64,000 nt of DNA from Ruminococcus flavefaciens. Its GTDB lineage: Bacteria > Bacillota > Clostridia > Oscillospirales > Ruminococcaceae. The notes under the pieces were generated by a model that saw only the letters and a list, made by a program, of their open reading frames with translations, was not told the origin of the DNA and ran no database searches. Position numbers and translations under genes: made by a program. Numbering within the stretch: position 1 is the stretch's first letter; each line of letters starts with the position of its first letter. Positions 24,637 to 33,279 of the stretch are shown piece by piece. The stretch lies in NCBI RefSeq assembly GCF_900108555.1, contig NZ_FNWV01000008.1:43275-107274 (forward strand), in the 5' to 3' direction.

Positions 24637-25201
24637 ACGCAGAAGTATTGACAATACCATTGCATTTCACAGTGCTCCCACGCTTCTGGGAGTAAAGTGT
24701 GCCAATCTTATTTCAGTTGACAGAAATGAGCGGATAATAGCGGAGTATCTGAACGGTTCAAAAGACAGTTTGTCTGAAAATGGATTGATCGCTGTACAGC
24801 TCTGCAAATGCCGTGAACGCACACTTGTATACATATACAACCCGAAAATGCTGACAGCGTGGCTCAATATGCCGCAGGTTCAGCAATTCCTTTCAGAATA
24901 CGGCTATACCTGCGATATGAGCATTGAACAAAAGCTCCGCAGGCTATCATGCCGTATAAGCTGTGGAAGTTTCCCGCATGAGATAGGAGCATTTCTAGGA
25001 TATCCCGTTGAGGATATCAGGGGCTTTATCAGTAACAGCGGAAAGAACTGTCTGCTGTGCGGTTACTGGAAGGTCTATGATAACGCCGAAAAGGCACAGC
25101 AGACATTTAAAACTTACGATCGCTGCAGGGATATCCTGTTCGATAGATTAAATCAAGGTCTGAACTTGTTTCAGGCTATTTCCAAGGAGGAAAATATATG
25201 A
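24623..25201 (+). CDS. DUF3793 family protein
   Basis: A 192-residue cytosolic protein. I recognise the DUF3793 pattern in FHSAPTLLGVKCANLIS (13-29), the central HEIGAFLGYPVEDIRGFI and NCLLCGYWKVYDNAEKAQQTF near the end. The family is nearly always followed by a flavodoxin in anaerobic Firmicutes, as here, where its stop overlaps the flavodoxin start (ATGA). The function is unknown; a role in iron-limited electron transfer is inferred from context. Confidence 0.82.
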   Translation: MSEVERRSIDNTIAFHSAPTLLGVKCANLISVDRNERIIAEYLNGSKDSLSENGLIAVQLCKCRERTLVYIYNPKMLTAWLNMPQVQQFLSEYGYTCDMSIEQKLRRLSCRISCGSFPHEIGAFLGYPVEDIRGFISNSGKNCLLCGYWKVYDNAEKAQQTFKTYDRCRDILFDRLNQGLNLFQAISKEENI

Positions 25202-25602
25202 AAACAGCAGTAATTTATTGGAGCGGCACAGGCAATACCGAGGCTATGGCCAAGGCAGCAGCCGAGGGTGCAAATGCAGAGCTTTTTGAGGTATCAGAGT
25301 TCAAGGGCAATGCAGCAGACTATGATGCTTTTGCATTTGGCTGCCCTGCAATGGGCGCAGAGGTCCTTGAAGAAGATGTGTTCGAGCCGTTCTTCACATC
25401 AATAGAGACTTCGCTCAGCGGCAAGAAGGTACTTCTTTTCGGCTCATACGGCTGGGGTGACGGCGAGTGGATGCGCAACTGGTATGACCGTACAAAGGCT
25501 ACAGGCGCAGAGCTCATCGGCGATGAGGGATTTATTGTAAACGAAGCTGCTTCAGATGACGATCTTTCAAAGCTTAAAGAGCTTGCTGCACAGCTTGCAT
25601 AA
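25198..25602 (+). CDS. Short-chain flavodoxin
   Basis: A 134-residue flavodoxin with the FMN phosphate loop WSGTGNTE (8-15), the first flavin loop CPAMGAEVLEE and the second YGWGDGEWM. Flavodoxins replace ferredoxin when iron is scarce, which fits the feo neighbourhood and the upstream box. It could supply electrons to downstream membrane flavin proteins only through an intermediary, since it is cytosolic. Confidence 0.93.
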   Translation: MKTAVIYWSGTGNTEAMAKAAAEGANAELFEVSEFKGNAADYDAFAFGCPAMGAEVLEEDVFEPFFTSIETSLSGKKVLLFGSYGWGDGEWMRNWYDRTKATGAELIGDEGFIVNEAASDDDLSKLKELAAQLA

Positions 25603-25614
25603 GGAGACAGGTCC

Positions 25615-27141
25615 ATGAAGAAATTTACATCATTTATATGCGCCGCAGCCTGCTTTGCAGCCGCAGCAGTTCCTTTTACAGCTAATGCTGCCGACGGCGA
25701 CAAAGTATACGGCACAATGAATATACCTTATGCTGATTTCTATGCAGCAGAGCTTAATAACAGCGTTCCTGTTGACGCAGTTTCTTCCGCAACTACAAGC
25801 AAGTGGAATGGCAACAGTACAGGAAAAATGGGCGATGACGGAAAATGGCAGAGCGGCGGACTTGCAGCAGGTACATTCAATGTTAAGACTGAAAACGGCG
25901 GCGGAAAGATACTCGGCGTTACCTATCCCGTTGAGATCGCAAAGGCTGATCTTGAAGCACTTACCGATAAGTACGGCTTTACAGAGCTTTCCGAAAAGCC
26001 AAAGGCATACAAGCCTGTTACAGTTGAGAGCGGCAAGGCTTCATTCGGCAAGCTTGTGGATGCAGACGGAGCTGAAACTCTCAGCGGTGAGATGACCGTA
26101 TCGAGCCTTACAAGCTGGGGCGACTATCAGATAAACGTTAAGGGCATACCTTCCAACTGTGATATTTACGGTGTCATCGTAAAGACAAAAGAGGGTACTG
26201 ACTACGGTATGCGAGCTCTTGAAAACATCTGGCGCAACGGACAGATAGCATGGGGCACAGGCATAAAGGAGAAAGAGCCTCACGGCAATACTTTGTCATC
26301 GGAACACTACAAGACATCTCAGGGACAGACTATCACTGACGTAACATTCATCACACTTAACGGCTACAGCACTCTTTCGGGACAGAATGTATATCTTCCC
26401 ATAAAATTCGCCGACAGCCTTACAGTCGAGAGCGGCAAGTCGGGCAAGGGTTCTGTTACATTTGATAATACTTCATTCCCTGCCGATTACAAGTTAAAGG
26501 GCACAGTTGCAGACGGATTCACGGTTTCGGGAAATACTGTAAGCTACAGTAACGCACAGCCGGGTAGTTATACGCTTACTGTTTCCGATGAAAACGGCAA
26601 ATATTCCGACGTAAGAGGAAGCTTCACACTTACAACTGATGCTATCCCTGTTAAGTATTCCGACGGCAAGCTTGTGGCAGCTGACGGTGCTTCTCTTACA
26701 GACGCAGCAAACTACCTCAAAAATATCACATCTGTAACAGTTGGCGAAAAGAAGTATGCTACAGGCAGACGCGGCGTAACTGTCATCGACTCTCAGACAG
26801 GTGAGATCAAGCTTGATGCTAAGTCAGGCGAGGAAAATGTTTTTGACGGCTCGGGCAAGTACAAACTCACTGTTGAAGCAACAGGATATGAGAAGAATTA
26901 TGAATTTGAGATAAACGATCAGGCTTCAGTAACAACAACTACTACAACTACCACAACATCAACAAATACAGCTTCAACATCTAAGACAACAGCAAAAGCA
27001 ACAACTACTACAGCTAAAAAGACAACAACTGCTTCAAAGACAGACAGTCCTAAAACAGGAGTAAGCGGAGCAGCACTGCCCGTTACATTCCTTGCGATCG
27101 CAGGAGCTTCTGCATTTGTATTCAGAAAGAAGAAATCTTGA
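25615..27141 (+). CDS. Secreted, wall-anchored Tp47-like protein with possible flavinylation site
   Basis: A 508-residue surface protein. It has a signal peptide (about residues 1-26), a region resembling the Tp47 domain (SLTSWGDYQINVKGIP near residue 163 and GTDYGMRALENIWRNGQIAWG), two Ig-like parts and a Thr/Lys linker (437-480). The C-terminus is SPKTG, a hydrophobic helix and RKKK, a sortase-type signal. Near the N-terminus D54-A-V-S-S-A-T60-T-S resembles the FMN attachment motif DxxSGAT. Its place after flavodoxin and before a ferric-reductase fusion suggests extracellular iron or electron handling. Confidence 0.65.
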   Translation: MKKFTSFICAAACFAAAAVPFTANAADGDKVYGTMNIPYADFYAAELNNSVPVDAVSSATTSKWNGNSTGKMGDDGKWQSGGLAAGTFNVKTENGGGKILGVTYPVEIAKADLEALTDKYGFTELSEKPKAYKPVTVESGKASFGKLVDADGAETLSGEMTVSSLTSWGDYQINVKGIPSNCDIYGVIVKTKEGTDYGMRALENIWRNGQIAWGTGIKEKEPHGNTLSSEHYKTSQGQTITDVTFITLNGYSTLSGQNVYLPIKFADSLTVESGKSGKGSVTFDNTSFPADYKLKGTVADGFTVSGNTVSYSNAQPGSYTLTVSDENGKYSDVRGSFTLTTDAIPVKYSDGKLVAADGASLTDAANYLKNITSVTVGEKKYATGRRGVTVIDSQTGEIKLDAKSGEENVFDGSGKYKLTVEATGYEKNYEFEINDQASVTTTTTTTTTSTNTASTSKTTAKATTTTAKKTTTASKTDSPKTGVSGAALPVTFLAIAGASAFVFRKKKS

Positions 27142-27213
27142 TTAACTCTCCATGATACAATGACCTCTGCGGCTTATGCTGCGGAGGTCAAATACTGTAA
27201 AGAGGTAAATAAT

Positions 27214-28554
27214 ATGTTATTTTTGATTGCACTTTTCATAGCGGTTATTACCGCATTCTGCCTTGACAAGCCGCTGAAAAAATGTCCTGCGGCATTTTAT
27301 GTGACAGCAGCTGTACTGACCGTGACATCTGTAGTTATTACTCAGTCAGACATAAATATTTCGAGCAGATTTGTCCGCGATTACGTTCTCGGGATATTCT
27401 CACGCGGAGCTATAGGTACTGCATTCTGGGCAGTCGTCATGTGGGCAGGAGCACTGCCAAACGGTTCAGCTCCCATAAAGAAGCTCATGCCCATACGCGG
27501 TGAGCTTTCCATAACAGCGGCTATACTTACTTTCTCGCACATCATCATCTACGGTCTGACATACATATCAAATCTTATCAAGGGCAGAACAGGCTCGGAT
27601 TTCGTTATCACAAGCATTGTATGCATCGTAATGGTGCTGATTATGACACCACTGACGGTAATGTCAGTGAAGAAGATACGCAAAAAGATGAACGCTAAAA
27701 CATGGAAGAAGATACAGCGTTTTGCGTATATTTTCTACGGTCTTATCTATATCCATATCCTTGTACTGTTTATACCCAAGGCTCAGAAGGGAAGAGAGGG
27801 CTATTTCCTAAGTGTACTTGTGTACAGCGCAGTTTTCATCGGCTATGCTGTAATGCGTATCAGGAAGTATTACATTGCAAATAAAAAGCCCGATAAAAAG
27901 CTTGTCCCAAATGCAGTATGCGCCTGCGCTTTTGTCCTGCCGTTTGCACTTGTGGGAGCTGTTTCATACGGTACGGGCACTAAGTCTGCGAAGCCGTCGG
28001 CTGATGTGAGTGAAAATGCAGCGACCTTTACATTTGCCCCCACTACAACAGTCGTTACGGAAGAAGCTGTGACTACTGCAAGCGACAGCAAAAAGACTTC
28101 CGCAACCACAGTGGCTGCAACATCAAAAACTACAGCCGCAGAGCCTGCAACTACAAATAAAAAGGACGAAAATACTCCCACAGCTGAGGAAGAAAAACAA
28201 GAAGAACAGGATCATAATGACGAGCCCGAACAGGAGCAGCATGAGGAAGAAACTCCTGCAACAGAGCCGCAGGTCACATATAAATACAGAAACGGCGAAT
28301 ACGAGGGAGAAGCAGAAGGCTATGCGGGAAAGGTATACGTAAAGCTGAGCATTGAAAATGATGCGATCACAAGTATTTCCGCATGGGCTGACGATGACGA
28401 TCCCGAGTATTTCGGCGACGCTATGAATAAGGTCATTCCGCAGATAGGAGCAAAGGTAAGCGCAGACGGTATTGATGCCTGCTCGGGAGCAACATACAGT
28501 TCAAACGGTATCATCGACGCGGCTCGCAAGGCATTGGAAAAGGCGATGAACTGA
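27214..28554 (+). CDS. Ferric reductase-like membrane domain fused to an extracytoplasmic FMN-binding domain
   Basis: A 446-residue protein. Residues 1-215 form a YedZ/ferric-reductase-like bundle with candidate heme ligands H109 (FSHIIIYG) and H181 (IYIHILV). Another helix (about 228-250) leads to a Thr- and Glu-rich linker and then an FMN_bind domain (about 365-446) with D-A-C-S-G-A-T427-Y-S, the site where ApbE attaches FMN to Thr. Electrons would pass from the membrane hemes to flavin outside the cell, for example to reduce Fe(III) for FeoB. AGAGG precedes ATG 27214; the longer reading from 27160 has no such site. Confidence 0.8.
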   Translation: MLFLIALFIAVITAFCLDKPLKKCPAAFYVTAAVLTVTSVVITQSDINISSRFVRDYVLGIFSRGAIGTAFWAVVMWAGALPNGSAPIKKLMPIRGELSITAAILTFSHIIIYGLTYISNLIKGRTGSDFVITSIVCIVMVLIMTPLTVMSVKKIRKKMNAKTWKKIQRFAYIFYGLIYIHILVLFIPKAQKGREGYFLSVLVYSAVFIGYAVMRIRKYYIANKKPDKKLVPNAVCACAFVLPFALVGAVSYGTGTKSAKPSADVSENAATFTFAPTTTVVTEEAVTTASDSKKTSATTVAATSKTTAAEPATTNKKDENTPTAEEEKQEEQDHNDEPEQEQHEEETPATEPQVTYKYRNGEYEGEAEGYAGKVYVKLSIENDAITSISAWADDDDPEYFGDAMNKVIPQIGAKVSADGIDACSGATYSSNGIIDAARKALEKAMN

Positions 28555-28610
28555 CATAAACTGAGAAATACTACTCTATAATGATATAAGTTTATTTGCT
28601 GTAAAAAAGA

Positions 28611-28648
28611 AAGTCTTATCCCAAAATCACAGGGATAAGACTTTTTTT
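28611..28648 (+). terminator. Strong terminator of the iron/flavin operon
   Basis: AAGTCTTATCCC and GGGATAAGACTT flank a 9-nt loop; a run of seven Ts completes it. Confidence 0.9.
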
Positions 28649-28659
28649 ATGAAATATAC

Positions 28660-28785
28660 TCACAGCCATTTTTCTATCTCGCTTTTCAGAGCTGTACGGC
28701 TCGTCACTACAAGCGGCAGTTTCTTCAGCTGTTTGCGTGTGACGGCTTTTTCTTTAGCAAGAGGGTGATCAGCAGGGCGTGAAAA
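28660..28785 (-). pseudogene. Fragment of a LysR-type regulator ligand domain
   Basis: The minus strand reads FSRPADHPLAKEKAVTRKQL and KKLPLVVTSRTALKSEIEKW, then Leu and TGA at 28662-28660. The ADHPLA...LPLVVTSR arrangement is that of the first part of a LysR substrate-binding domain. The N-terminal HTH and the rest of the domain are missing, so it is a decayed piece. Confidence 0.45.
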
Positions 28786-29040
28786 ATTATCGCACAACAA
28801 CTGCCGAACGATACGCTCCGTTAACTCATTCGATTGCTTTTTGTTGAAAGATATTGATAAATTAGATAATATATTTCAAGAAATAAGGACTAAAAGTATT
28901 TGAATAAACAAAAAAACATTATCTTGTCCGACCACCATAAACGTCAGCGAATGTACTCAATAAGCAGTAAGTTTAGATTAAATCACTTGGCTCGCACTGT
29001 TTAAAAAATCAATAACTAAATTACAGAAAGGAGTTTTATA

Positions 29041-29079
29041 ATGAGCCAAAGAATCTCAGCACAAATGAGAATATTATAA
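29041..29079 (+). CDS. Possible 12-residue leader peptide MSQRISAQMRIL
   Basis: It has a strong AAAGGAG ribosome site 7 nt before the ATG and lies 46 bp ahead of the large secreted-protein gene. No regulatory codon run is obvious. It may be a chance ORF or a translational leader. Confidence 0.3.
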   Translation: MSQRISAQMRIL

Positions 29080-29124
29080 ACCTACTGTCAATTTAAAAGG
29101 ATAAATATTTTGGAGGTATAAATT

Positions 29125-32112
29125 ATGAGCAATAGAAGAAAAACAAGTGCACTTTTATCAGCAATGGTAATGGCTTGCTGTACTGTAAATGCAGCAGTTC
29201 CTGCAAGTACAAATGCAGCTGAGGGAAGTTTCCCTGAGAAGATCAGAACAGATCTCGTTGAGATCGATCTTAAAGAAGAAGATAATGAAGGCAATTTAAA
29301 ATATGATTTCAATAATGATGGTGTATGCGATTATAGAGACGTATATACCGCAGAGAAATTTATCAATCAGCTGTATCCTATAACAAAGACAGCATATTAT
29401 AAAAATACCGGCAGCCTTGTATCAGAATTTAATAAGATCGTTTTTGAAGAACTTGATAAAAGAGTCGTTAATAAGGAGATAGATCCTGAAAAGATAGATC
29501 CTGAAAATGCAATTTACTATTATAACAAGGATTACTTCTCAAACTTCGATCTCAACGGTGATGGTGCATTATCTCCGGATGATTATTGCAGCTATCTCAA
29601 AGTTATTTCTGATAAATTTGATATCAAAGTATCAGTAAATGATGGTACAAACACACAGCTGTATGCAACAATAAAGGGCTTAAAAGAAGGCGTTAAGGTA
29701 GAAGGTAAACTTTCTATCCCTGCTGAGGTCTATGATTCAAAAACTGACAGAATTTACCCTGTTGCCGAGATCGCAGGCGGTGCATTTAAAGGCAATGAGA
29801 ATATTTCAAGGGTTGAGTTTGTTGATTACAGACAGCCTGACTGGTACGATGAGTACGGCAACCGTATTGCTACAAGAGGACAGATCACAGCCTGCACTTC
29901 TCTGATCATCAAAGACCACGCTTTTGAAAAATGCTCATCTCTTTCAGAAGTTGTGTTCCCACAGAATGTGTCAGTTGAAAAAGATGCTTTCAACGGTACT
30001 CCGTTTTTAAGAGACAATAATAACAACTATAAGGGCGTTATTACATTAAAGGGTTCAGCTGATAAAAATGAAAACAGAACAGTTGTTGCATACGATGTTG
30101 ACCTTGATACAGCCATTGATGAGAACGGCACACTTACTATCCCTGCAAATGTTACTGCTATCAACGAACATTTTATGCATGATAAAAAAGGTAATGATTA
30201 TGTACTTAAAGAATCGGCAGACAAGCTGAAGAACATAAAGTTTGAAAAGGACAAAAATGATAATTATAATGTAAAGTTCATTGGCGAAGACGCATTCAGC
30301 GGCTGCAAGAGCCTTTTGACAGTAAACGGAACTGCCTTTACATACGTTAATGAGCATCTTCAGGATCTGATGTACAGATACATAAGCTCGTTCAACACCA
30401 CACAGTTTATGGCAAATGAAACTCAGAAGCAGCTTAAAAAGATCACAGACCAGATCACAAGCGTCAAGAACTATGATAAGATGAATGACGCTGAAAAGGC
30501 TCTTGTCGCTGCTAAGTACCTTGTAAACAATACATACTACAGTGCATGGGCTACACAGAATACTGAGTTCTCACTTTATCCTAATGCACTTTATCAGACT
30601 ATTGATATAGCAAGAGGTGCTTATTGTTCAGAGAACGCAGCTCTTAATGTACGTTTTACAGAGTGCGACGGTATCTCAAGAGCATATGCACTCATTCTTG
30701 ACTGGCTCGGTGTTAAGAATCTTACAATGGGAGAGTCAGCTCACGCTCTCAATCAGGTTTATATAGACGGTAAGTGGTATACTGTTGACCTTTCGGGTCA
30801 CTGCGGCGCAAGAGCTAAGGAAATAATGGAAAAGGCAAACAGCAATATCAATTTCAGCGATTACAGATGCTACGATGATTCTATAACAATTGATCTTGAT
30901 GATAACAATAACTTCGTATACAGTGATAACTGCGACAGTGAAATTGTCAAGCATATTGAGATATATGATGAATTTTACAATGTTATCAATAAACCTACTC
31001 AGTGGTACTACTGTATAATGGATAAATCTCAGCACGCAAATGCTTGGCTTACGGCAAAGGATTTCTTTGATCTGTTTGAAAAGTCCGAAGGAAAGCATAT
31101 CAGCGGAAGCGAAAACTATCGTTTCATTTACAATGCAGACAGAAGCAAGCATATGATCTATTCATACGGAAAAGAAATTGATCATGATAAAGTTTTGGAA
31201 GCGGTAAACAGCATTACAAATGGTGAGATATTCACTAAAGATGATACAGGCGTAGTTATATTTAAGTATGGTCATAATAAGATAATCGGCAACGATTATT
31301 ACTTACAGAACAATATGAATCTTGCAGCAGGCGGCTTTAATGATGATACACAGAAGTTCTTTGACGGCGAAGCAAAGAGTGTATATTTTACTTGGATAGA
31401 GATAGGTTCAGTAAAGTACTATATCAACGGTTCAGGAAAACTGGTATTCACCAAGGGCTCTGAAGAGGTTACTGCTAAGGTCTTTGAAAAAGACAGAAAA
31501 TATATAGTAACTGATTTCGATGGTAATTTACTTGACGGCGAATATACTTGCAATGGTCATACATGGAAGATCAGAAGCGGCATTGTCACAAGCACAGATG
31601 CTTTCATATTCAATGATGGATATTACGGCATAAACGGTGTTAATTTCAAGTTCGATAAAAATGGCGATATTCTTCTCTATAAGAACAACGAGGCAGTTGA
31701 AAATGTAAGAATCGAGCAGGTCATCGGAAGCAACGATATTTACGGTAAAGACGGTAATGGTGAGCCATTAGACGGTATATACACTTGTGATAACTTCACA
31801 TGGAGATTTGAGAACGGCAAGCTTACACGTAAATGCGCAGTTGAATTTAAGGATAATTATTTCAAGATAAACGATGTTTATTTCAAGTTTGATGAAAACG
31901 GAAAGATAATTCTCAATTATCAGAATGCTCCTGAAACAAGAGTTGAAGACATTGTGATCGAAGAAGATGTTGTTACTAAGGAACTCTACGGCAGCTTCAA
32001 AAATGGCAGCCCATTAGTAGGCACATTCGTTATTGATGATAAGGATTATAATAAGTTATATACTTGGGAATTTGACGGCAACGGAAAGTTCATCGTAACC
32101 AACTGTGAATAA
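29125..32112 (+). CDS. Secreted LRR/transglutaminase-like protein with EF-hand/dockerin-like segments and C-terminal repeats
   Basis: A 995-residue exported protein. After a signal peptide (1-32), two calcium-loop segments DFNNDGVCDYRDV and DLNGDGALSPDDY (about 65-160) resemble a split dockerin type. BspA-like leucine-rich repeats follow (about 205-400). A transglutaminase-type fold has the apparent triad C514 (ECDGISRA), H540 (SAHALNQV) and D555 (WYTVDLSG). The last 250 residues hold about three repeats of roughly 83 residues with motif LDGxYTCxxxTW. Possible role: cell-surface protease or crosslinker in fibre attachment. GGAGG precedes the ATG. Confidence 0.75.
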   Translation: MSNRRKTSALLSAMVMACCTVNAAVPASTNAAEGSFPEKIRTDLVEIDLKEEDNEGNLKYDFNNDGVCDYRDVYTAEKFINQLYPITKTAYYKNTGSLVSEFNKIVFEELDKRVVNKEIDPEKIDPENAIYYYNKDYFSNFDLNGDGALSPDDYCSYLKVISDKFDIKVSVNDGTNTQLYATIKGLKEGVKVEGKLSIPAEVYDSKTDRIYPVAEIAGGAFKGNENISRVEFVDYRQPDWYDEYGNRIATRGQITACTSLIIKDHAFEKCSSLSEVVFPQNVSVEKDAFNGTPFLRDNNNNYKGVITLKGSADKNENRTVVAYDVDLDTAIDENGTLTIPANVTAINEHFMHDKKGNDYVLKESADKLKNIKFEKDKNDNYNVKFIGEDAFSGCKSLLTVNGTAFTYVNEHLQDLMYRYISSFNTTQFMANETQKQLKKITDQITSVKNYDKMNDAEKALVAAKYLVNNTYYSAWATQNTEFSLYPNALYQTIDIARGAYCSENAALNVRFTECDGISRAYALILDWLGVKNLTMGESAHALNQVYIDGKWYTVDLSGHCGARAKEIMEKANSNINFSDYRCYDDSITIDLDDNNNFVYSDNCDSEIVKHIEIYDEFYNVINKPTQWYYCIMDKSQHANAWLTAKDFFDLFEKSEGKHISGSENYRFIYNADRSKHMIYSYGKEIDHDKVLEAVNSITNGEIFTKDDTGVVIFKYGHNKIIGNDYYLQNNMNLAAGGFNDDTQKFFDGEAKSVYFTWIEIGSVKYYINGSGKLVFTKGSEEVTAKVFEKDRKYIVTDFDGNLLDGEYTCNGHTWKIRSGIVTSTDAFIFNDGYYGINGVNFKFDKNGDILLYKNNEAVENVRIEQVIGSNDIYGKDGNGEPLDGIYTCDNFTWRFENGKLTRKCAVEFKDNYFKINDVYFKFDENGKIILNYQNAPETRVEDIVIEEDVVTKELYGSFKNGSPLVGTFVIDDKDYNKLYTWEFDGNGKFIVTNCE

Positions 32113-32131
32113 TAGTATCATTTCATATCCG

Positions 32132-32175
32132 ATATTTTCCTCAGAGCTTTTTAGCTTTGGGGAAAATATTTTTTT
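32132..32175 (+). terminator. Terminator after the secreted transglutaminase gene
   Basis: ATATTTTCC...AGCT loops back to AGCT...GGGGAAAATAT, followed by seven Ts. Confidence 0.8.
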
Positions 32176-32559
32176 ATGCCGCAAAGAATGAAAAAATGAT
32201 ATGGGAATGGCGTGAAAAAGGTGTATATTCAAGCTATATGAAGGCATTTGATATAAAAAGTTGATTTTTTGCTTGTTATGGGTTATAATGGTAGTGACAA
32301 AAAGTAAAATATATGATATCTCCTGTGATGAGATATCATATGCAGCATAACAGTACAGGTTTCAGCTTAATTTCAATTATCTCGTCTGCGCATTTTAATT
32401 TGATGCAATGTGAGAGACAAATAGTAAATTTAAGATAACGTCTTTTGCTATAAAAATTATGATACAGAAGCATGAGCCCGAACATTCGGGCTATTTGACT
32501 GTTTTGGTGCCTGCTGCTGTTAATGGAACAACAATAAAACGATCAATGGGAATAATAAA
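32176..32559 (+). other. 384-bp gap with promoter and two leader hairpins
   Basis: It holds the promoter at 32261-32289, a 12-bp perfect hairpin ATATGATATCTC/GAGATATCATAT (32311-32341) close to the expected +1, and a second stem AGCCCGAA/TTCGGGCT (32475-32492). The untranslated leader is about 265 nt. Before the promoter, the frame ending at 32264 reads EWREKGVYSSYMKAF, possibly the tail of a lost gene. Confidence 0.5.
32261..32289 (+). promoter_or_regulatory. Promoter of the PIG-L/YfhO operon
   Basis: TTGATT 32261-32266, 17 bp, TATAAT 32284-32289. Confidence 0.7.
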
Positions 32560-33279
32560 ATGAAAGAAAAAAACAAAGCAAAAATAAAATGTCTGATATT
32601 TCTGATCTTATGTTTCTGCATATTTTCTGGTATCAGCGGTGCAATAAGAATAAAAAGAGAAAGGAGTATCCCTGCACCATTAAGTCAGGAGCAGCTTGAT
32701 GATATTGATATCAGCAATGCTTCAAAGCTTATGATAGTTGCTCACCCTGATGACGAGACGATATGGGGCGGAGTTCATTTGCTTGACGGCGGCTACCTTG
32801 TGGTATGTATAACCAATGGCTATAATACTGAACGTACTGACGAGTTTCGCAGAGCTGTTGAGCAGTCGGGAAATACTCCTCTGATACTCAGCTATCCCGA
32901 CAAGATATTTTTCATGCGTGATGACTGGTCTGACGCGAAAAATGGGATAGAGTCCGATATCAGCCGCATCATGTCCGCAAAGCACTGGGACTTCATAGTT
33001 ACGCATAATCCAAAGGGGGAGTATGGTCATATCCACCATAAGATGACCAATGCTCTTACAGTTCAGGCTTTTAATGAGACACAGGGTGCAGATAAGCTGT
33101 ATTTCTTCGGAGATTACTACAAAGCCTCCGATATCGAAAAGGCAGGCGTTTCTGTTATACCTGATGAAGTGATGCAGAAAAAGCTGGAGCTTTGCGACAT
33201 CTACTCCTCTCAGAAGCGCACAATGGAAAAGCTCTCACATATGTTTCCTTTTGAGAACTGGAAGGAGTACAGCAAATGA
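32560..33279 (+). CDS. Membrane-anchored PIG-L/LmbE-type N-acetylglucosamine deacetylase
   Basis: A 239-residue protein with one N-terminal membrane helix (residues 10-27). The catalytic metal-site motif is AHPDDE (61-66), and the third zinc ligand lies in GEYGHIHHKM. PIG-L enzymes remove acetyl groups from GlcNAc-type sugars or conjugates. Its 3' end overlaps the YfhO-like gene (ATGA), which points to joint work on a lipid-linked or wall sugar, probably on the outer face. Confidence 0.85.
   Translation: MKEKNKAKIKCLIFLILCFCIFSGISGAIRIKRERSIPAPLSQEQLDDIDISNASKLMIVAHPDDETIWGGVHLLDGGYLVVCITNGYNTERTDEFRRAVEQSGNTPLILSYPDKIFFMRDDWSDAKNGIESDISRIMSAKHWDFIVTHNPKGEYGHIHHKMTNALTVQAFNETQGADKLYFFGDYYKASDIEKAGVSVIPDEVMQKKLELCDIYSSQKRTMEKLSHMFPFENWKEYSK

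Larger units (their letters stand above)
28649..29124. other. Gap holding a LysR-like scar and a tiny leader ORF
   Basis: Apart from the LysR fragment (28660-28785) and a 12-codon ORF (29041-29079), the stretch is AT-rich. The minus strand stays open to about 28870 and reads NKKQSNELTERIVRQLL, which I could not assign. Confidence 0.4.

Noticed and set aside
26935..27050. Low-complexity ACA/ACT-rich DNA as a CRISPR or tandem repeat array
   Set aside because: It encodes the Thr/Lys linker of the surface protein; there are no regular spacers.
27159..27189. TGACCTC...GAGGTCA stem as a terminator between the Tp47-like and reductase genes
   Set aside because: No T tract follows, and the stem runs into the ribosome-site region; the two genes are probably cotranscribed.
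32184..32264. Short frame reading EWREKGVYSSYMKAF
   Set aside because: It may be a gene remnant, but it is too short to assign and overlaps the terminator and the next promoter.
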